This document shows positions 24,737-34,215 of a DNA stretch of 64,000 bases, piece by piece. The stretch covers positions 1-64,000 of the forward strand of contig JAFGHX010000333.1 in the NCBI GenBank assembly GCA_016929905.1, written 5' to 3'. The notes under the pieces are model-generated. The model made no database searches and was not told the DNA's origin. It saw only the letters and a list, made by a program, of their open reading frames with translations. Source of the DNA: Kiritimatiellia bacterium (lineage in GTDB: Bacteria > Verrucomicrobiota > Kiritimatiellia > JAFGHX01). The translations under genes and the position numbers were made by a program. Position 1 is the first letter of the stretch, and each line of letters opens with the position of its first letter.

Positions 24737-25771
24737 ATGTTGTTTTCCGTTATCATACCGTTTCTGAACGCAGCGCGCCATCTTCCCGATTGTCTGGAGG
24801 GGCTGGCCGCCCAGTCTTTCACGGACGCGGAGTACATTCTTGTCGACAACAACTCCGCGGACGGTTCGCGCGCGATTGCGGACGCGTTTTCGGCACGGCA
24901 CCCGGAGTTGCGGATTCGGGTGCTGACCGAACAGACGCGTGGCGCGGCGGCAGCCCGCAACGCGGGGGCGAGCGAGGCGCAGGGGGTCTGGCTGGCCTTC
25001 ACGGATGCGGACTGCGTGGCGTCCGCCGGTTGGCTGGCGCAGATAGCGGAGGTGGTCCGGGAGGAGCCCGCGCGCGCGGGGGTGGCGGGGTCTGTCGTAC
25101 CGGCCCCCTCGGCCGCGGTGATTGCGCGGTTTCTCTCGCTGTACACGCTGCCGGCCACGAGCGAGGACCGGGTGTACCAAGCGTACACGCTGGTTCGAGG
25201 CGGTTTTCCGACGTGCAATCTGGCCGTGCGCCGGGACGTGTTCGAGCAGGTCGGCGGGTTCGATGCGAGCATCGGCCTCTACGGCGAAGACCATGACCTG
25301 TGCGCACGCATCTACGCGGCGGGTTACTCGATCCGCAGCACGAGCCGGGCGGCGGTCGCGCATGCGCACCGTTCGGATCTTGGCGGGATGCTGCGGCAAT
25401 GCCGCGGGTTCGGCCGGTCGCACGCCGTGTGCCTGCGCAAGTCGGTCGCGGGTGCGTTCATCCTGCAGGCCCCGTTCGTGGAGGTGGCGAAGTTGCGACG
25501 CGGCCTTCGGATCTGGCTGGACGCGAACCCGGCGGACAAGAAACTGCTGGGGGCGCTCATTCCCGGTTTTTTTTGGTGGCCGTTGTGGGGGCTTGCGCCG
25601 GCCTATTTTGCGTACCTGTGCGTGTCGGTCGTCAGACGGGCGCGCAAGCTGGCGGCGCCCGTGCGAGGGGCGGAAGCGCCCCTGTTCGCGGCGCTTCTGC
25701 TGCTGAAGTCGGCCGCCATGACGTGGGGCCGGTTGGCCGGTTCGGTGCGATACCGGGTTCTATGCCTGTAG
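24737..25771 (+). CDS. GT2 glycosyltransferase with C-terminal membrane anchor
   Basis: 344 residues: FSVIIPFLNAARHLPDCLEGL, EYILVDNNSADGSRAI, donor motif FTDADCVAS and acceptor-region GGFDASIGLYGEDHDLCARIYAAGY. One hydrophobic C-terminal segment (IPGFFWWPLWGLAPAYFAYLCV) suggests inner-membrane anchoring. The start MLFSVIIPF follows a purine-rich GGAGCGGGA; upstream in-frame codons lack similarity. First gene of a five-transferase plus-strand run. Confidence 0.85.
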   Translation: MLFSVIIPFLNAARHLPDCLEGLAAQSFTDAEYILVDNNSADGSRAIADAFSARHPELRIRVLTEQTRGAAAARNAGASEAQGVWLAFTDADCVASAGWLAQIAEVVREEPARAGVAGSVVPAPSAAVIARFLSLYTLPATSEDRVYQAYTLVRGGFPTCNLAVRRDVFEQVGGFDASIGLYGEDHDLCARIYAAGYSIRSTSRAAVAHAHRSDLGGMLRQCRGFGRSHAVCLRKSVAGAFILQAPFVEVAKLRRGLRIWLDANPADKKLLGALIPGFFWWPLWGLAPAYFAYLCVSVVRRARKLAAPVRGAEAPLFAALLLLKSAAMTWGRLAGSVRYRVLCL

Positions 25772-25811
25772 CGTTGCGGGTGCCGGAGGGCGCGGCGAAG
25801 GACGACGAGTG

Positions 25812-26840
25812 ATGAGCAGCAATGAGCCGTCTGAGGCGAGGCCGGCGGTCGCGGACTGGCCGGCGGTCTCGGTGATCGTCATCACGAAGGGGCGTCATGC
25901 TCTGGCCGAGCGGGCGGTGGACTCCATTCTGGCCGCGGACTACGAAAAGGGAAAGCGCCAGATCGTGGTTCTGGAGGAGACGGACGCGCCGACTCCTATC
26001 GAGGGCAACGGTGTGGATTACCACACCATTCCGGTGCAGGGCCTGGGATTCGGGCACGCCCGGAACAAGGCCCTCGAACATGCGAAGCATGACATCGTCG
26101 CCTTCACGGACGACGACTGCCAGGTGGAGGAGGATTGGCTGCGGGAGCTCATCAGGCCGCTGATGGAAACGCCGGATGCCGCGGCTTCGGCGGGCGCGGT
26201 GCTGGTCCCGGCATGCGGCGCGGTAGGGCAGTGCGAGAACATACTCGGTTTCCCGGGCGGCGGCGTGCGATATGTGCATGCTGCGAACAGTGCGCCGCGA
26301 CATGTCGGGACGTTTTCGACCTGCAACTGTGCGGTGCGGCGCAGTGCTCTGAGCGAGCCGATCGAGTTCCCGGAATCACTCAGAAACGGCGGGGAGGACG
26401 CGATCGTGAGCCGCCGGATCGCGGCGGAGCACCCGATCGTGTTCACCCCGTTTGCGCGCGTGCGTCACGCGCCGCGCGACAGCCTGCGGGGCGTGTTCCG
26501 CTGGTTCGTGAGGCGGGGGGTAGCCAGCGTGCAGATGACGGCGCTGACGCCGAGCGCAGCGGCACACGTGCGCTGGATGCTCACGAATTCGCCGTGCGTG
26601 CGCCTGGCGGGGGTCGTCGCGGCGGGCCTGGTGCTGGGCGTAGCGGTTCCGGGCCTGCTCGGCGCGCTGCTGTTACTCTACTACGGGCTGGTCCTGTGGC
26701 GGTTCCGCTGGGCGCGACGCTACTATCCTTCGCTGAAGACATGGCTGATGGTCCCGCTCGTGAAGGCGACGATGGACGCGGGCATGGATGTGGGCATCGC
26801 GAAAGCTATCGGCCTCTGCGTTCTGAGGCGCCAATGCTGA
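25812..26840 (+). CDS. GT2 glycosyltransferase with C-terminal membrane segments
   Basis: 342 residues: VSVIVITKGRHALAERAVDSIL, FTDDDCQVEEDWL (donor acidic motif), and ESLRNGGEDAIVSRRIA at the acceptor site. Two adjacent hydrophobic segments near the end (AGVVAAGLVLGVAVPGLLG, ALLLLYYGLVLW) indicate membrane insertion. ATG at 25812 is favoured over the GTG just before it. Overlaps the next gene by 7 bp. Confidence 0.85.
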   Translation: MSSNEPSEARPAVADWPAVSVIVITKGRHALAERAVDSILAADYEKGKRQIVVLEETDAPTPIEGNGVDYHTIPVQGLGFGHARNKALEHAKHDIVAFTDDDCQVEEDWLRELIRPLMETPDAAASAGAVLVPACGAVGQCENILGFPGGGVRYVHAANSAPRHVGTFSTCNCAVRRSALSEPIEFPESLRNGGEDAIVSRRIAAEHPIVFTPFARVRHAPRDSLRGVFRWFVRRGVASVQMTALTPSAAAHVRWMLTNSPCVRLAGVVAAGLVLGVAVPGLLGALLLLYYGLVLWRFRWARRYYPSLKTWLMVPLVKATMDAGMDVGIAKAIGLCVLRRQC

Positions 26841-27958
26841 GCGTAGGTTACATCTTCAATCACGGCGAGATCGTCGGCGGGGGCGAGATCAGTTTCATCG
26901 ATCTCGCCGATGCCGTACGGGCACACGGCGTGTCTCCCGTACCCGTCGTGCCGGGCCCGGGCGCCGTCGAGGCGCGATTGCAGCAGCGCGGACTGGAACC
27001 GATCCACTTTGCCTGGCCCACGTTGCGACGGGCCGGCTGGCTGCGATTTCCGTCGGTGGTCTCGCACCTCGCGAGGACGCTGCGGGAAACGGGCGTGGAG
27101 ATGCTGCACGTGAACGGGGCGCGGTGCATGCTCTATGCGGGCGCGGCGGCGCGGCGCCTGCGGATCCCCTGCGTGTGGCACGTGCGCGTTCTGACGCGCG
27201 ATCCGCGGCTGGACCGGCTGCGTGCAAGGTGGGCTGACGCGCTGATCGCCAATTCCGGAGCCGTCGCCGAAAGCCTGAAACCATTCACGCGCGCGGGGCA
27301 GACGCCGACCGTCATTTACAACGGGCTCCCCATCCGGCAGGCGGCGGATGCGCCCGGCCTCGACCTGGGCGCAACGTTCGGGATCGGACCGGGTCCCGTC
27401 ATCCTGGCGGTCGGCCGGTTCACGCGCTGGAAGGGGTTCGAGGATCTACTGGCGGCCTGCGCCGTCCTCAACGGGAAAGGGCTGGCCTGCACCTGTCTCC
27501 TGGCCGGGGCCGCCCTGCCGGCGGAACGCGACTATGAATCGGAGTTGAAGGCAACGGCGGTGCGGCTGGGCCTGCGCAATATCGTTTTTGCCGGGTGGCG
27601 GGATGACGTATACTCGCTCATGAAAGCGGCAACGGTACTGGCGGTGCCGTCGCACGGCGAACCGTTCGGGCGCGTGATGATCGAGGCCTGGTCGTGCGGT
27701 CTGCCCGTGGTGGCAACGAACGAGGGCGGGCCCGGCGAGCTGATTCGGGACGAAGAGGACGGTCTGCTCGTGCCGGCGGCGAACCCGGCGCAGCTCGCCG
27801 GAGCGCTGGCGCGGCTCCTGGCTGACGCGGACCTGCGCGCGCAGATGGCGGAAAACGGCCGCGCGCGAGCGAAGGAATTCGATCTCGAGACGCACGCGAA
27901 GAAGGTCGCGGACCTCTATCGCGGGTTGCGCGAAGGAAACAAGTGTCCCGCGCGATAA
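26834..27958 (+). CDS. GT4 glycosyltransferase
   Basis: 374-residue GT-B retaining transferase. An N-terminal acceptor domain opens with VGYIFNHGEIVGGGEISFIDLADA. The C-terminal donor domain has VGRFTRWKGFEDLLAA and the EX7E-type motif GEPFGRVMIEAWSCGLPVVAT. It adds a sugar from a nucleotide donor on the cytoplasmic face. It overlaps the preceding GT2 by 7 bp, so it is in the same transcript. Confidence 0.87.
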   Translation: MLSVGYIFNHGEIVGGGEISFIDLADAVRAHGVSPVPVVPGPGAVEARLQQRGLEPIHFAWPTLRRAGWLRFPSVVSHLARTLRETGVEMLHVNGARCMLYAGAAARRLRIPCVWHVRVLTRDPRLDRLRARWADALIANSGAVAESLKPFTRAGQTPTVIYNGLPIRQAADAPGLDLGATFGIGPGPVILAVGRFTRWKGFEDLLAACAVLNGKGLACTCLLAGAALPAERDYESELKATAVRLGLRNIVFAGWRDDVYSLMKAATVLAVPSHGEPFGRVMIEAWSCGLPVVATNEGGPGELIRDEEDGLLVPAANPAQLAGALARLLADADLRAQMAENGRARAKEFDLETHAKKVADLYRGLREGNKCPAR

Positions 27959-27995
27959 CACCGGGCCGTGTGGGTCGGCCGGCCCGGAATCTGGG

Positions 27996-29210
27996 GTGAA
28001 CACGGTGTCGAAATCGCCAAGAATCCTGGTTGTGGCGCCCGATCTCCCCTACCCGATCCGGGCCGGCGGCCAGATGCGGATGGCTTCGTTGACGCAGGCC
28101 ATGGCGCAGATCGGCACGGTGCACATCGCCTGTATCGCACCGGACGTCCCGCCGGAGACGAGAGCGTGGGCGGCCGGACTGGGTGCCACGCTGGCGCACT
28201 GCCCGCGCCCGCGTGCACACGACGCGGGCTGGCGTTTGTGGATGAAGCGCGCGCGGGCCGTCCTGTCGAGTTCCAACCTGGTCTTCGACCGGAGCGAGAA
28301 GGCGTTTTTCGACCGGCAGTTCGCGGAGTTCGGGCCGAATCTCGTCTGGCTGGAGACTCCTTACCTGCTGCGTGACGTGTTGGATTGGCAGGACAGCGTA
28401 CCGATCGTGGTCGACTACTGGGGCACATCAGGCGGAGCCAGACGCGACTGGCAGCGGGCGCGCGGCCCGGCCAGAGCCTGGGAATGGTTGAGATGGCGCT
28501 CGGCCGCCGGTTCGGAGCGCAAGTATGCGCCACGGGTAAGCGATATCGTCAGCGTCTCCGAATTGGACGCGCAGTACTTCCGGTCGATCGCGCTCCGCAG
28601 CCGCGTCTGGGTCATCCCCAACGGCATCGTGAAGAAACTTGGCGCCCGGGACCTCGCGGCACAACCGGAAGACCCGGACTTGATGATCATGACCGGAGAC
28701 CAATCCTACCGACCGAATGTGGACGCCGCCTGCCACTTCGTGGAAAAGATATTCCCGCGCATACGCGATGCTCATCCCGCGGCCAAGGCCAACCTGATCG
28801 GCAGAGACCCGGCCCCGCGAGTGCAAGCGCTGGCTCAATGTCCGGGCATCACGGTGAAGGGGTACGTGCCGGATCTGGCCGCGGAAATATCACGGGCGGC
28901 CGTCTACATACTCCCCATGCGTCTGGGGTCCGGAATTCGTTCGAAGCTGTTCGATGTCTTTCCGCTGGGCAAACCGATCGTGTCGACTACCGTTGGCGCC
29001 GAAGGGCTTGAGTTGGTGCACGGCGAAAACGTCATGATCGCCGATTCGCCCGCCGAGTTCGCCGATGCCTGCGTGCGTCTGCTGAGAGACGCGGGAGAAC
29101 GCGAGCGGCTGGGGGCAGAGGTTCGGGAATTGGCCGAGCGCGTGTATTCCCAGGAGAATATCGCGCGACTGGTTGAGAAGGCCGTCCGATCGATCCTGCA
29201 GGGAGGGTGA
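27996..29210 (+). CDS. GT4-type glycosyltransferase
   Basis: 404-residue GT-B protein starting with GTG. RILVVAPDLPYPIRAGGQMRMASL is typical of the Glycos_transf_1_4 group. VSVSELDAQYF and VWVIPNGIV lie at the domain junction, and RLGSGIRSKLFDVFPLGKPIVSTTVGAEGL fills the donor region (the EX7E motif is degenerate). A GGGG-rich segment immediately before the GTG could serve the ribosome. Three bases separate it from the next gene. Confidence 0.84.
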   Translation: MNTVSKSPRILVVAPDLPYPIRAGGQMRMASLTQAMAQIGTVHIACIAPDVPPETRAWAAGLGATLAHCPRPRAHDAGWRLWMKRARAVLSSSNLVFDRSEKAFFDRQFAEFGPNLVWLETPYLLRDVLDWQDSVPIVVDYWGTSGGARRDWQRARGPARAWEWLRWRSAAGSERKYAPRVSDIVSVSELDAQYFRSIALRSRVWVIPNGIVKKLGARDLAAQPEDPDLMIMTGDQSYRPNVDAACHFVEKIFPRIRDAHPAAKANLIGRDPAPRVQALAQCPGITVKGYVPDLAAEISRAAVYILPMRLGSGIRSKLFDVFPLGKPIVSTTVGAEGLELVHGENVMIADSPAEFADACVRLLRDAGERERLGAEVRELAERVYSQENIARLVEKAVRSILQGG

Positions 29211-29213
29211 ACC

Positions 29214-30332
29214 GTGCCTACCTTTACGGTCGATGCGCTGCCCGTACTCTTTGAGGGGGGGATCAGCAACTATGTGCGCCCGCTTCTTGAGCATGTGGCG
29301 GCGCAAGGCGCGGCCCAATGGCAAATGGAATTCGTGTTTCGGCTGGGCGTCTCTACAGGCCGCCTGCGCTCGTACCGGCGCTACCGCAGAGGCCGCCCGG
29401 CCAACGTCAGATGTATGCCGATTGCCATGCCCGACAGGCTGGTGACGAGACTGTGGGAGCGTGGCGTCGCCGTTCCCCGCTTCGGTGCACGAGGCGACAG
29501 TGACGTGTTTCTGGCGACAACAGAACTCGTACCCGCTCTGGAGCGGGCGCCGGTAGGCTGTATCCTCTACGACTTGTGCCAACTGCGGATCCCGCAGTTT
29601 TTTGACATTGACGTACGGCGCTTCAAAGACGCATTGGTGAAACGTGTGCGTCGGGCCCGTTTCATTGTGGCCATTTCACAGCAAACGAAGGCCGACGTCG
29701 TGGAGCTTCTCGGCTATCCCGCGGATAGAATTGTTGTGATCTACCCCGGCATACGCGGGCAGGCCCCGGACGTGCCGCGAGCGGCGCCTCCAAGGCGCCG
29801 GTACATCCTCTATCTCGGCGCTCTGTCCCTGAACAAAAACGTCGATGGGATGCTCCGCGTCTTTGCCCGCTGCGTGCACGAGCACGATCTCGACCTCGAG
29901 ATGGTGCTCACAGGGAAGGATTTCTGCGGCGGGGAGTACTGGCACAGGCTGGTGAACGAGCAGCGCATTGAGAACCGCGTCCGGTTTGCCGGCTGGGTTA
30001 CGCCGTCGGAGCGCGATGCACTCATCGCAAACGCGACGATGCTGTGGCAGTTCTCATGGTACGAAGGGTTCGGGCTTCCAGTTCTGGAGGCGGCGGCGCG
30101 CGGGACCGCGGTACTGTACAGCGAACGGGTGCCCGCGAAGGAAATTCTCCGCAGTCCGGAGCAGGAGATTGATCCATCAGACGAGGAGGCATGCGTGGAG
30201 CGGGCGGCGGCGGCGCTCAATTCGCCGCAAACGCTGGCGGCGTGGCGCGCGCGCGGGCTGGAGATGGCCTCGCGGCACACCTGGCAAGCGGCCGCGGACA
30301 GACTGCTCGGCTGGCTCGAGGGCCTGACCTGA
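29214..30332 (+). CDS. GT4 glycosyltransferase
   Basis: 372-residue GT-B transferase initiating with GTG, GGAGGG lying just upstream. Domain landmarks are LPVLFEGGISNYVRPLLEHV in the acceptor half, VAISQQTKADVVE, and IVVIYPGI at the hinge. YILYLGALSLNKNVDGML and FSWYEGFGLPVLEAAARGTAVLYS (EX7E) complete the donor half, as in mannosyl- or rhamnosyl-type family 4 enzymes. Last gene of the plus-strand transferase run; convergent with the ligase gene. Confidence 0.87.
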   Translation: MPTFTVDALPVLFEGGISNYVRPLLEHVAAQGAAQWQMEFVFRLGVSTGRLRSYRRYRRGRPANVRCMPIAMPDRLVTRLWERGVAVPRFGARGDSDVFLATTELVPALERAPVGCILYDLCQLRIPQFFDIDVRRFKDALVKRVRRARFIVAISQQTKADVVELLGYPADRIVVIYPGIRGQAPDVPRAAPPRRRYILYLGALSLNKNVDGMLRVFARCVHEHDLDLEMVLTGKDFCGGEYWHRLVNEQRIENRVRFAGWVTPSERDALIANATMLWQFSWYEGFGLPVLEAAARGTAVLYSERVPAKEILRSPEQEIDPSDEEACVERAAAALNSPQTLAAWRARGLEMASRHTWQAAADRLLGWLEGLT

Positions 30333-30344
30333 AACTTGAAAGTA

Positions 30345-30385
30345 GAAGCGGCGTCTCGCCGCTTCCTCCGGGCCGCAGGCCCGGG
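30345..30385 (+). repeat. Two-hairpin repeated element, copy 1
   Basis: First hairpin: GAAGCGGCG, loop TCT, CGCCGCTTC (30345-30365). Second hairpin: CCGGGCC, loop GCA, GGCCCGG (30368-30384). The element begins 12 bp after the GT4 stop. A second copy with the same order and orientation relative to its upstream gene lies at 54334-54374. Confidence 0.75.
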
Positions 30386-30414
30386 CCCCCGGCTGCACGG
30401 AGTGCAGCCGGGGG
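30386..30414. terminator. 13-bp-stem hairpin between convergent genes
   Basis: Perfect inverted repeat CCCCCGGCTGCAC / GTGCAGCCGGGGG with loop GGA, between the plus-strand GT4 and minus-strand ligase. Probably ends transcription from one or both sides. The rest of the 241-bp gap also contains a 9-bp inverted pair GAAGAGCCG / CGGCTCTTC enclosing about 37 bp. Confidence 0.55.
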
Positions 30415-30573
30415 GGAAGAGCCGAGACGGCGTCGCCCTGCGGGCTATGGCGAACCAGGGACGGCTCTTCTACTATGGGCGACACGGCCCCAGACGAAGT
30501 TTCCACCTCGTCACATCCGGCGCCGCACAGCGCGCCGCGGCCTCTGGGCGAAAGACGCCCGTTCGATCTACGC

Positions 30574-32049
30574 TCAGAGACTCCTACCGGACACGTCCGG
30601 CCAAGTCGCGGCCGGGGCCGGCTCCTCGGCGTACGGCCGGGCAACCGCTGCAGCGGCGGCGTCAGGCTGGGTCTCGGCTTCCGCCTCGGCCTCGAACCGC
30701 GGAATGATGAGCACAAGGGCGGCCAACGACCAGAACGGTTCGGCGATGCGAATAATGATGAAGCTGTTGGCGCCGAGCGCATGGGCGAGCATCGCGAAGA
30801 CGCCGCACTGGAATCCCATGGCAACGCCTTTGAAGAAACGCTCCCGGGTGGAAGCCGTCACGCGTCGGACCTCGCCGAGTAGTCGTGCAAAGATGTAGAG
30901 AAAGGCGCCGAGCCCGAAGACGCCGGTTTCGGCCAGAATTCGCACAAACTGGCCGTCGACGAACAGGGTCCCGGTGACGCCGTGGCCGAACAGCGGCTTG
31001 TCGGCCCAGACCTCGATGGCCTTGCGGTACGAAATCACTCGCGCGGACGCGGACGGGTCCAGGTCGATCCCGGCAATCTGGACGTGATACTGCGTGCCCC
31101 GTTCGAACGTGCCGGTGACGCGCTTCTGAACACGGTCCGGCAGCAGCGGCAGCCCGACGGCCAGCGCGATCACGAGGGCAAGCATGATCGAGGCGACCAG
31201 GAGGCGGTGCCGGCTGAAAATGAGAAAGGCGAAAACGGCGGCCGTCAGCGCGATGTAGGAGGCGCGAGAGAGCGTAAACAGGAGCACGGGCGTGGCAAAG
31301 AGCACGAGCAACACCATCGCGGTACGCACCTGCACGCGCCTGTCCTCCAGCGCGATACCGACGGCCAGGCACATCATCAGCACGATGTAGCCGCCGAAGG
31401 TGTTCGGCTCGGCGTCGAACGGGGCGACCAGACGTCCGCCGGTACCGATCTGGGTGTACCCGTAGATCATGGCGAAGAAAAAGACGACCAGCAGCGCCCA
31501 GATCATGCGGATCCCCGCCCTCCTCTGCCGCACATGAGCGAGGATCATGAAATAGAGAAAGAAGTACTCGAAGTACTTCAGATTATGAAACAAGCCGGAT
31601 TTCGGGCGAACGGTGCCGCCGATCACGCCGAGCAGCGTGGCGATGATGGAGGCGGTCATGTACCACCAGATCGCCGCATTCACGGGCGATCGCACAATGC
31701 CGAACCGCCGCCCGATATAGGCGGAACGCAGCATCCAGCCTAGGCCTACGGCGACCAGCAGCACGTCCTCTGCCCTGACGACCAGCGCGGTGCCCTCCCC
31801 GCCGGTCTTGCCGGTGGCCACACCCGAGCCCAGCTCAGGGCTGAAAAGGATCGCGAAGATCACGAGGTAGAGCGCGTCGGTCCCGCGGATGAACGCCACC
31901 GCCACGGCGGCGAAGAACAGGGCGACGCCGATCAGCACAGAGATCTCGACCCGGGCAATGGCCGTGCTGAGGAAGTAGGCGCCCAGCAGGGCCAACCCCA
32001 CCAGGGTGATCCGCCCGCGCACTTCTTTTTCAAGTGAGAGTGAAGGCAT
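30574..32049 (-). CDS. O-antigen ligase/polymerase (Wzy_C) family membrane protein
   Basis: 491 residues with about eleven membrane helices and a large periplasmic loop after LLFTLSRASYIALTAAVFAFLIF. The loop has the ligase-like pattern RVISYRKAIEVWADKPLFGHGVTG, where RxxxW and GHG match the O-antigen ligase/Wzy_C family. An Ala/Pro-rich tail follows the last helix. It probably polymerises or ligates polysaccharide on the periplasmic side. It is the last gene after Wza- and Wzc-like genes, separated from the Wzc gene by a 145-bp repeat-filled spacer. No Shine-Dalgarno is obvious. Confidence 0.83.
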   Translation of the reverse strand: MPSLSLEKEVRGRITLVGLALLGAYFLSTAIARVEISVLIGVALFFAAVAVAFIRGTDALYLVIFAILFSPELGSGVATGKTGGEGTALVVRAEDVLLVAVGLGWMLRSAYIGRRFGIVRSPVNAAIWWYMTASIIATLLGVIGGTVRPKSGLFHNLKYFEYFFLYFMILAHVRQRRAGIRMIWALLVVFFFAMIYGYTQIGTGGRLVAPFDAEPNTFGGYIVLMMCLAVGIALEDRRVQVRTAMVLLVLFATPVLLFTLSRASYIALTAAVFAFLIFSRHRLLVASIMLALVIALAVGLPLLPDRVQKRVTGTFERGTQYHVQIAGIDLDPSASARVISYRKAIEVWADKPLFGHGVTGTLFVDGQFVRILAETGVFGLGAFLYIFARLLGEVRRVTASTRERFFKGVAMGFQCGVFAMLAHALGANSFIIIRIAEPFWSLAALVLIIPRFEAEAEAETQPDAAAAAVARPYAEEPAPAATWPDVSGRSL

Positions 32050-32060
32050 CGTGTAGGGAA

Positions 32061-32134
32061 GGGTTAAGGGTTAATGCTTGATGGTTGATCGTCCACCCCC
32101 TCCGCCGGGCCTTCCGCCTCCGCCGGGCCTTCGG
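32061..32134. repeat. 7-bp repeats (GGGTTAA/TGGTTGA) next to an 18-bp direct repeat
   Basis: Four in-phase heptamers GGGTTAA, GGGTTAA, TGCTTGA, TGGTTGA occupy 32061-32088. Two 18-bp copies beginning CCTCCGCCGGGCCTTC follow at 32099 and 32117. Together they fill most of the spacer between the Wzc-like gene and the ligase. Confidence 0.7.
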
Positions 32135-32194
32135 CGGCCAAGGCGGCGGACAAGACGGAGAGACTCCGGGCTCCGGCCATCGTGACGGTTGCGC

Positions 32195-34195
32195 CTACTC
32201 CGGCTGGTGCTGCCAGCCCTTCTTCTCCGGCTTGCCGTAGTATTTCCGATAGTGATAGTAGTCCGGCGTACTGGCCCACTTGGACTGGATATCGTTGATG
32301 ATGATGCCCAGGACGTGGGCGCCCGTCTTCTGGAGCGAGCTGATCGCGCGGCGCATGGAGTCGCGGGGCGTGACGCCGATCTGGTAGACGATCACGACGC
32401 GGCCGATGGGCTGCGACATGATCGTGCTGTCCGGCACGGGCAGGATCGGCGTGCCGTCGATGAGCACGACGTCGTAGGCGGCCTCCCACTGCCGCACGAG
32501 CTTTTCGAACACCGGCAGGGACAGCCACTCGGCGGGATGCAGGGTACGGCCGCCGCAGGTGATCAGCGAGAGGTGCTCCATACCAGGCGCGGTAGCGAGA
32601 TTCTCTTCGGCCTTCTCTCCGAGCGCGATATCGCGGTAGTCCTTGATCGCCTCGTGCCAGTCGATATCGCCGACCAGGATATCCGACAGGCCCCGTTCAC
32701 GCTCGAGGCCGAAGAAACGGTACATGGTGGGCCGGCGCATATTGGCGCCGACGACCAGCACGTTCCGCCCTCCTTGGGCGAAGGTGAGGGCCAGGTTCAC
32801 CAGCGTCGTCGTCTTGCCTTCGGCGGGCCCGGAGCTGGTGACCAGGATGGCGCCGAGCTTGCCGTTGTTCACGGCCAATTGCAGGCTCGTGCGAATGGCG
32901 CGGTACCCTTCGGTCGCGGGCGCTCTGGGTGCGAAGGCCACGACGGGCCAGAAGGTTCTGTGGTGGCGCACACGGCCGCGCCGCGTCCACCACCGGGTGG
33001 ACCAGGCGCCGAAGGTCCGCCGCATGACGCGGATAGAGTTCACGAGCTGGGAGTACTTGATCCGGTTCAAGAGACCGCGCGGGCGAATGGGCACATCGAT
33101 GTCGTGGGGCGAGAAGTGGGGAATGATCCCGAGCACCGGGAGCCGAAAGGCCTCCTCGATCTCGACGAGTGTACGCACGGAGGTGTCCATGTTTTCGGCG
33201 AAGAAGGCGAGCACGATGCCGAGCATCAGGCCGAGCAAACCGCCGGCGATGATGGTGCGAACCTTGCCGGCGGTCACCATGCGGGCTTCCGTCGGGTGGT
33301 CGACGACGATGACGACCTCCCCCTTGCGCATCTCGGCGATTCGCGCTTCCTCCAGCCGCCTGGTGAAGAAATTGTGCATGTCGTCGACCATCGCCTTGAG
33401 CTGCTCGTAACGCCGGATTCGCTCCTGAGCCCTGAGCTCCGTCTCGGCCGCCGCCTCGATCTGCTCCTGGATGGCCTTGACCGTTTCGCTGTACTTCACG
33501 ATCTCCGGGAATTCGTCGGTGTAGTCGCCGGAATCGCGAAGCCGCTGCAGCTTGATCTTGGCCTCGATAAGCCGGTCGCGGAGCAGCGCCAGATCGCTGG
33601 CCTGCGGGCCGGTGACGGCGCGCAACCCGACGTCCTTGCGCAACTTGGCTTCCTCGGCGATCAGGCGGTCCATCGACTGCTCTCGCGTCTGCTGGATGAA
33701 TTCTTTGGTCCGCCTGGCGTTCTTGGTCAGAGACAGCTCGTGGTGCCGCACGAAGGCTTCCAGAACTGCGGCCGTTCTCAGTCTGGCTTCCTTCGGCGAA
33801 AAGGCCGTGGCGAAGATGTCGATGAAATCGGTCCCCTGCACGCGCGTGGAGCGCACGGCGCCCTTGAGCGCGCCGAGCAGGTCCTCGGCCTCGCCGCGCT
33901 GCTGCGCCGCCAGCAGGTCGGCCGCCGGTTTGAGGACGGCCTCGCTCTTGATCTCGTAGATGTAATTGGCAATTACGTCACCGCTGCTGACGACCGCCTC
34001 GTTCAGGATGTCCGCCACCGTTTGCGTCCGCTGGATCTTGATCCGGGTCCGGCTCTCGTATACGGGCCGCTCTTTCTGCGTCCACATCCACGTACCGAAC
34101 AGAACGAGAACGGCGACGATAAGGATAAACCATTTGTGCGCGACAAGCACGCGCAGGTAATCACTGAATACGAGTTCCCGTTCTTCAAGCGGCAT
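32195..34195 (-). CDS. Wzc/GumC-like chain-length regulator with tyrosine-kinase domain
   Basis: 666-residue inner-membrane co-polymerase. A Wzz-type domain starts at about 8, with membrane helices at about 22-38 and 313-333 enclosing a coiled-coil periplasmic region. The cytoplasmic BY-kinase domain has Walker A SSGPAEGKTTT (454-464) and Walker B VVLIDGTP (576-583). A C-terminal Tyr cluster (646, 647, 649, 652, 653) serves autophosphorylation. The Walker A' segment reads VVGANMRRP (481-489); the Asp residues of the usual DAD motif are replaced by Gly and Asn. A GGAGCCGGAACC precedes the ATG. Partner of the Wza-like lipoprotein just upstream. Confidence 0.88.
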   Translation of the reverse strand: MPLEERELVFSDYLRVLVAHKWFILIVAVLVLFGTWMWTQKERPVYESRTRIKIQRTQTVADILNEAVVSSGDVIANYIYEIKSEAVLKPAADLLAAQQRGEAEDLLGALKGAVRSTRVQGTDFIDIFATAFSPKEARLRTAAVLEAFVRHHELSLTKNARRTKEFIQQTREQSMDRLIAEEAKLRKDVGLRAVTGPQASDLALLRDRLIEAKIKLQRLRDSGDYTDEFPEIVKYSETVKAIQEQIEAAAETELRAQERIRRYEQLKAMVDDMHNFFTRRLEEARIAEMRKGEVVIVVDHPTEARMVTAGKVRTIIAGGLLGLMLGIVLAFFAENMDTSVRTLVEIEEAFRLPVLGIIPHFSPHDIDVPIRPRGLLNRIKYSQLVNSIRVMRRTFGAWSTRWWTRRGRVRHHRTFWPVVAFAPRAPATEGYRAIRTSLQLAVNNGKLGAILVTSSGPAEGKTTTLVNLALTFAQGGRNVLVVGANMRRPTMYRFFGLERERGLSDILVGDIDWHEAIKDYRDIALGEKAEENLATAPGMEHLSLITCGGRTLHPAEWLSLPVFEKLVRQWEAAYDVVLIDGTPILPVPDSTIMSQPIGRVVIVYQIGVTPRDSMRRAISSLQKTGAHVLGIIINDIQSKWASTPDYYHYRKYYGKPEKKGWQHQPE

Positions 34196-34215
34196 GGTTC
34201 CGGCTCCTCGTCCTG

